In this document: piece by piece, positions 61,455 to 64,000 of the stretch
Numbering within the stretch: position 1 is the stretch's first letter
Layout of the letters: each line of letters begins with the position of its first letter
Assembly (NCBI GenBank): GCA_900473185.1
Contig: UCKU01000002.1
Span: 229,926-293,925, forward strand
Direction of reading: 5' to 3'
DNA length: 64,000 nt
Source of the DNA: Hyphomicrobiales bacterium
GTDB lineage: Bacteria; Pseudomonadota; Alphaproteobacteria; Rhizobiales; Rhizobiaceae
Made by a program: the position numbers and the translations under genes
The notes under the pieces: generated by a model
The model's input: only the letters and a program-made list of their open reading frames with translations
What the model was told of the DNA's origin: nothing
Databases searched by the model: none

Positions 61455-62807
61455 ATGACAGACAGAGGCCAGATCGCGGTGAGTGAGGCGGTGCAGGAGA
61501 TCGAAAAGCTCATGGGATTGCATCCCAAGGGCTACGATTTGTCATTGGACCGCATCAAGCGTCTTCTGGAGGCGCTTGGCAATCCGGATCGCAACCTTCC
61601 CCCCGTCATCCATGTCGCCGGCACCAACGGCAAAGGCTCGACGTCGGCTTTCTGCCGCGCGCTTCTGGAAGCCGGCGGCTACAGTGTCCATGTCCATACC
61701 TCTCCGCATCTCGTAAACTGGCATGAACGTTACCGTCTGGGTGTTCCAGGCGGGCGTGGTCAACTGGTTGATGATGCCGTTTTCGCAGAAGCTTTGCGAC
61801 GCGTGGCGAAGGCCAATGGCGGGGAGAAGATCACCGTCTTTGAAATACTGACGGCCGTCACTTTCATTCTTTTTTCTGAACATCCAGCCGATGCCGCAAT
61901 CATCGAGGTCGGTCTCGGCGGTCGTTTCGACGCGACGAACGTCATCGAGGATCCCGCCGTTTCGGTCATCATGCCGATTTCGCTCGATCATCAGCCCTAT
62001 CTCGGCGATCGGGTGGAACTGATCGCAGCGGAAAAGGCCGGCATCATGAAACGCGGCCATTCCGTCGTCATCGGCCATCAGGAGTATGACGCAGCCCTTG
62101 ACGTGCTGATGTCGACGGCCGAGCGGTTGCACTGCCCGAGCGCCGTTTTCGGCCAGGATTTCATCGCGCACGAGGAATATGGCCGGCTGATCTATCAGGA
62201 TGATTTCGGCCTCGCGGATCTGCCTTTGCCGCGCCTTCCCGGCCGCCATCAATATGCCAACGCCGCAGCCGCCATCAGGGCTGTCAAGGCTGCAGGCTTT
62301 ACCGTCACCGAACCGATGATGGAAAAGGCGATGGAAACGGTGGAGTGGCCCGGCCGCCTGCAGAAATTGACGGAAGGCAGGCTTCTGAGCCACGCGCCGG
62401 CACGGTCGGAAATCTGGGTCGATGGCGGCCACAATCCGGGTGCCGGTGAAGTGATTGCCGAAGCCATGGCGAATTTCGAAGAACGCCAGTCCCGTCCGCT
62501 GTTCCTGATATCGGGCATGATCAACACCAAGGACCCGGTCGGCTATTTCAAGGCCTTCGCGGACCTGGCAGAGAAGATCTATTGCGTGCCGATCCGTGGC
62601 AGCGAGGCGATGATCGATCCGGTGATTCTGGCCCACGCCGCCTATGATGCCGGGCTTGTGGCCGAACCGATGTCATCAGTCATCGACGCCCTGGACGCCA
62701 TCGCTTCGAGTGTCGACCCGGAGGCGCCTCCGCCGCGGATCCTCATCGGCGGCTCTCTTTATCTCGTCGGCGACGTGCTGGCGGAAAACGGCACACCCCC
62801 TAAATGA
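61455..62807 (+). CDS. folC: Folylpolyglutamate/dihydrofolate synthase
   Basis: A 450-residue Mur-ligase-fold enzyme that adds glutamate to folates, usually also making dihydrofolate from dihydropteroate. The P-loop is VAGTNGKGSTSAF. HTSPHLVNWHERYR, the metal-binding segment IIEVGLGGRFDATN and DGGHNPGAGEV are signatures. Last gene of the trp-accD-folC operon; its TGA is the first base-pairing neighbour of the terminator. Confidence 0.95.
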   Translation: MTDRGQIAVSEAVQEIEKLMGLHPKGYDLSLDRIKRLLEALGNPDRNLPPVIHVAGTNGKGSTSAFCRALLEAGGYSVHVHTSPHLVNWHERYRLGVPGGRGQLVDDAVFAEALRRVAKANGGEKITVFEILTAVTFILFSEHPADAAIIEVGLGGRFDATNVIEDPAVSVIMPISLDHQPYLGDRVELIAAEKAGIMKRGHSVVIGHQEYDAALDVLMSTAERLHCPSAVFGQDFIAHEEYGRLIYQDDFGLADLPLPRLPGRHQYANAAAAIRAVKAAGFTVTEPMMEKAMETVEWPGRLQKLTEGRLLSHAPARSEIWVDGGHNPGAGEVIAEAMANFEERQSRPLFLISGMINTKDPVGYFKAFADLAEKIYCVPIRGSEAMIDPVILAHAAYDAGLVAEPMSSVIDALDAIASSVDPEAPPPRILIGGSLYLVGDVLAENGTPPK

Positions 62808-62834
62808 AAAAGCCCGGCATTTGCCGGGCTTTTT
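62807..62834. terminator. Terminator between folC and trxA
   Basis: AAAAAGCCCGGC-attt-GCCGGGCTTTTT, a perfect stem with T runs on both strands, directly after the folC stop in the 47-bp convergent gap. Confidence 0.92.
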
Positions 62835-62854
62835 GCATCGAACTATCGATATCA

Positions 62855-63175
62855 TCAGGCTGCGCTGGAAATCCAATTGGAAAGCGCCGTCTTCGGCTTT
62901 GCGCCGATGGAGATATCGGCAACTTCGCCGCCCTTGAAGATTGCAAGCGTCGGGATCGAGCGAACGCCGAACTGGGCGGCCAGTTCCGGGTTTTCATCGA
63001 TGTTCAGCTTGGCGACCTTGACCTTGCCGGCCAGTTCCGTCGCGATTTCTTCGAGGCTCGGAGCAATCATTTTGCACGGACCGCACCATTCAGCCCAGAA
63101 ATCGACGACGACTGGTTCTGCGGACTCCAGAACTTCCGACTGGAAGTTGTTGATATCGACCTTAACGGTAGCCAT
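62855..63175 (-). CDS. trxA: Thioredoxin 1
   Basis: A 106-residue thioredoxin, the general disulfide reductase. The active site is [16 protein letters not shown], and the cis-proline is in [13 protein letters not shown]. The length is standard and no signal peptide is present. The gene follows addA (75 bases) on the same strand and is convergent with folC. Confidence 0.97.
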   Translation of the reverse strand: MATVKVDINNFQSEVLESAEPVVVDFWAEWCGPCKMIAPSLEEIATELAGKVKVAKLNIDENPELAAQFGVRSIPTLAIFKGGEVADISIGAKPKTALSNWISSAA

Positions 63176-63250
63176 AGGCTGCTCCTTTACCGGAATTTGC
63201 TGTTGCGTAACATGTGAGGGTGCGGTGCCGGAATTTCAATGTCCGATATT

Positions 63251-64000
63251 TCACTTTGTGTTGAGTCCTGCAAGTGCCGAAGCCAAAGCCTGTTCGCCCA
63301 GCGTATGGATGGTCGCATTTTCCGTATAGACCAGCATGCAATCGATCCGTTTGGTAGTATAGAGCGGTTTCAGGATTTCCCGATAGATCACAAGCTGCGC
63401 CTTGTGCGCAAAAGGGATTTTGTCTTCGCTTGTCGGTGGAACGCGATTTGTCTTGTAGTCCAGAATGACGACACTGTCTGGCAGGACAGCAAGCCGGTCA
63501 ATCCGGCCGGAGACGGCATACTCCCGGCCTTCCAGCGTCAAGGTTCCCATGATCGAGATTTCCGCCTGGGCATGAACATTGAAGACCGCTTGAAGCCTTT
63601 CATCTTGCAAAAGTTTCACAACCGAATCGACCAAAGACTGCCGCTCTGTAGCCGGCCAGAATCGCGCCGCGCGTTCAGCATAACGCTTCGCTGCATCGGC
63701 CCGCTCCTCCGCTGGAATATCGGGAAGAGCCTGAAGCATCCGATGGATAAGACGGCCCCTTTCCAGGGAACGATCGCTGCCGTCTTGATCGCTGAAGAGC
63801 GGTGAGGTCACTAGAAGATCATCGGCCTCCTCATCAATGATCGTTCCGGCACCGGAAGGGCTGAGTGGCCGCGGCAATTGTTTCTGCGGCGGCAGAGGGC
63901 GGAACAGGTCTGGGGGAACCGTTACGACCGTTGCCTGCTCAGGCGCACGGTCCATTCGCTCGAAGCTGCGCTCGACCTGCGGCACACGCCAGCGCATGCC
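63251..64000 (-). CDS. addA: Double-strand-break repair helicase-nuclease AddA (C-terminal part)
   Basis: The frame is open to the right edge, leaving about 250 C-terminal residues in view. They hold the RecB-like nuclease domain: SLERGRLIHRMLQALPDI with the first acid region, then GRIDRLAVLPDSVVILDYKTNR, which carries the catalytic Asp and the DYKT lysine, and QLVIYREIL. This is the nuclease domain of AddA, which with AddB processes double-strand ends for RecA. The helicase domain lies beyond the window. trxA follows downstream. Confidence 0.93.
   Translation of the reverse strand, partial: GMRWRVPQVERSFERMDRAPEQATVVTVPPDLFRPLPPQKQLPRPLSPSGAGTIIDEEADDLLVTSPLFSDQDGSDRSLERGRLIHRMLQALPDIPAEERADAAKRYAERAARFWPATERQSLVDSVVKLLQDERLQAVFNVHAQAEISIMGTLTLEGREYAVSGRIDRLAVLPDSVVILDYKTNRVPPTSEDKIPFAHKAQLVIYREILKPLYTTKRIDCMLVYTENATIHTLGEQALASALAGLNTK

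Overview
The window is alphaproteobacterial chromosome, most likely from the Rhizobiaceae (Rhizobium/Agrobacterium/Sinorhizobium type). The evidence is gene content and order: a 1,592-residue NAD-type glutamate dehydrogenase, a TrcR (DUF1013) cell-cycle regulator, a FlaA-type flagellin, intracellular PHB depolymerase, HemJ instead of HemY/HemG, and above all the block rho-mnmE-mnmG-rsmG-parA-parB facing away from hemE and ppsR-maf-aroE-coaE-dnaQ on the other side. It is GC-rich, densely coded core genome. I saw no insertion sequence, phage, CRISPR array, rRNA or convincing tRNA.

Layout. 1-2.4 kb: an ABC exporter-like locus (FtsX/MacB-type permease with a histidine-rich loop, LolD-like ATPase, secreted DUF3299 protein). 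2.5-4.3 kb: a secreted alkaline phosphatase behind a near-perfect PHO box. 4.6-10 kb: asd, a lytic transglycosylase, a membrane diguanylate cyclase, beta-carbonic anhydrase, pyridoxal kinase. 10.3-18.2 kb: the giant NAD-GDH coupled to a UMF1-type transporter, then purH. 18.2-23.2 kb: heparinase II/III-like protein, rsmB, htpX, an SDHAF4-like assembly factor, a secreted nuclease-like protein. 23.2-28.2 kb: acsA, trcR, an isolated flagellin, yggS. 28.4-32.6 kb: leuS-lptE-holA.

32.6-45.4 kb is the centre of interest, the chromosomal origin and partition region. ParAB, RsmG, MnmG, MnmE, Rho, HemJ and HemE are read leftward; PpsR, Maf, AroE, CoaE and DnaQ are read rightward. The 402-bp hemE/ppsR gap carries two perfect DnaA boxes, an AT-rich stretch and four GANTC (CcrM) sites, and I interpret it as oriC. 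Consensus or near-consensus parS palindromes lie on both sides (about 34.9, 36.9 and 43.2 kb), mostly inside or between genes.

45.4-52 kb: secB, fxsA, a Tim44-like protein, mltA, a Smr-domain protein and an Xre regulator (the last four genes overlap), then gyrB. 52-57.7 kb: nitroreductase, glutathionyl-hydroquinone reductase, FAH-family hydrolase, phaZ, DUF2852, YgjP-like metallopeptidase. 57.7-62.8 kb: the trpF-trpB-trpA-accD-folC operon. It is followed by convergent trxA and the 3' end of addA, which runs off the right edge.

Most genes are ordinary housekeeping genes. The items that deserve follow-up are regulatory or architectural: the origin/parS layout, the PHO box, paired palindromes in the acsA/trcR gap, a cluster of TTTCGAA sites before gdh, the His-rich permease, the degenerate zinc ribbon of AccD and the signal-less MltA. 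I did not find a convincing wholly new system.
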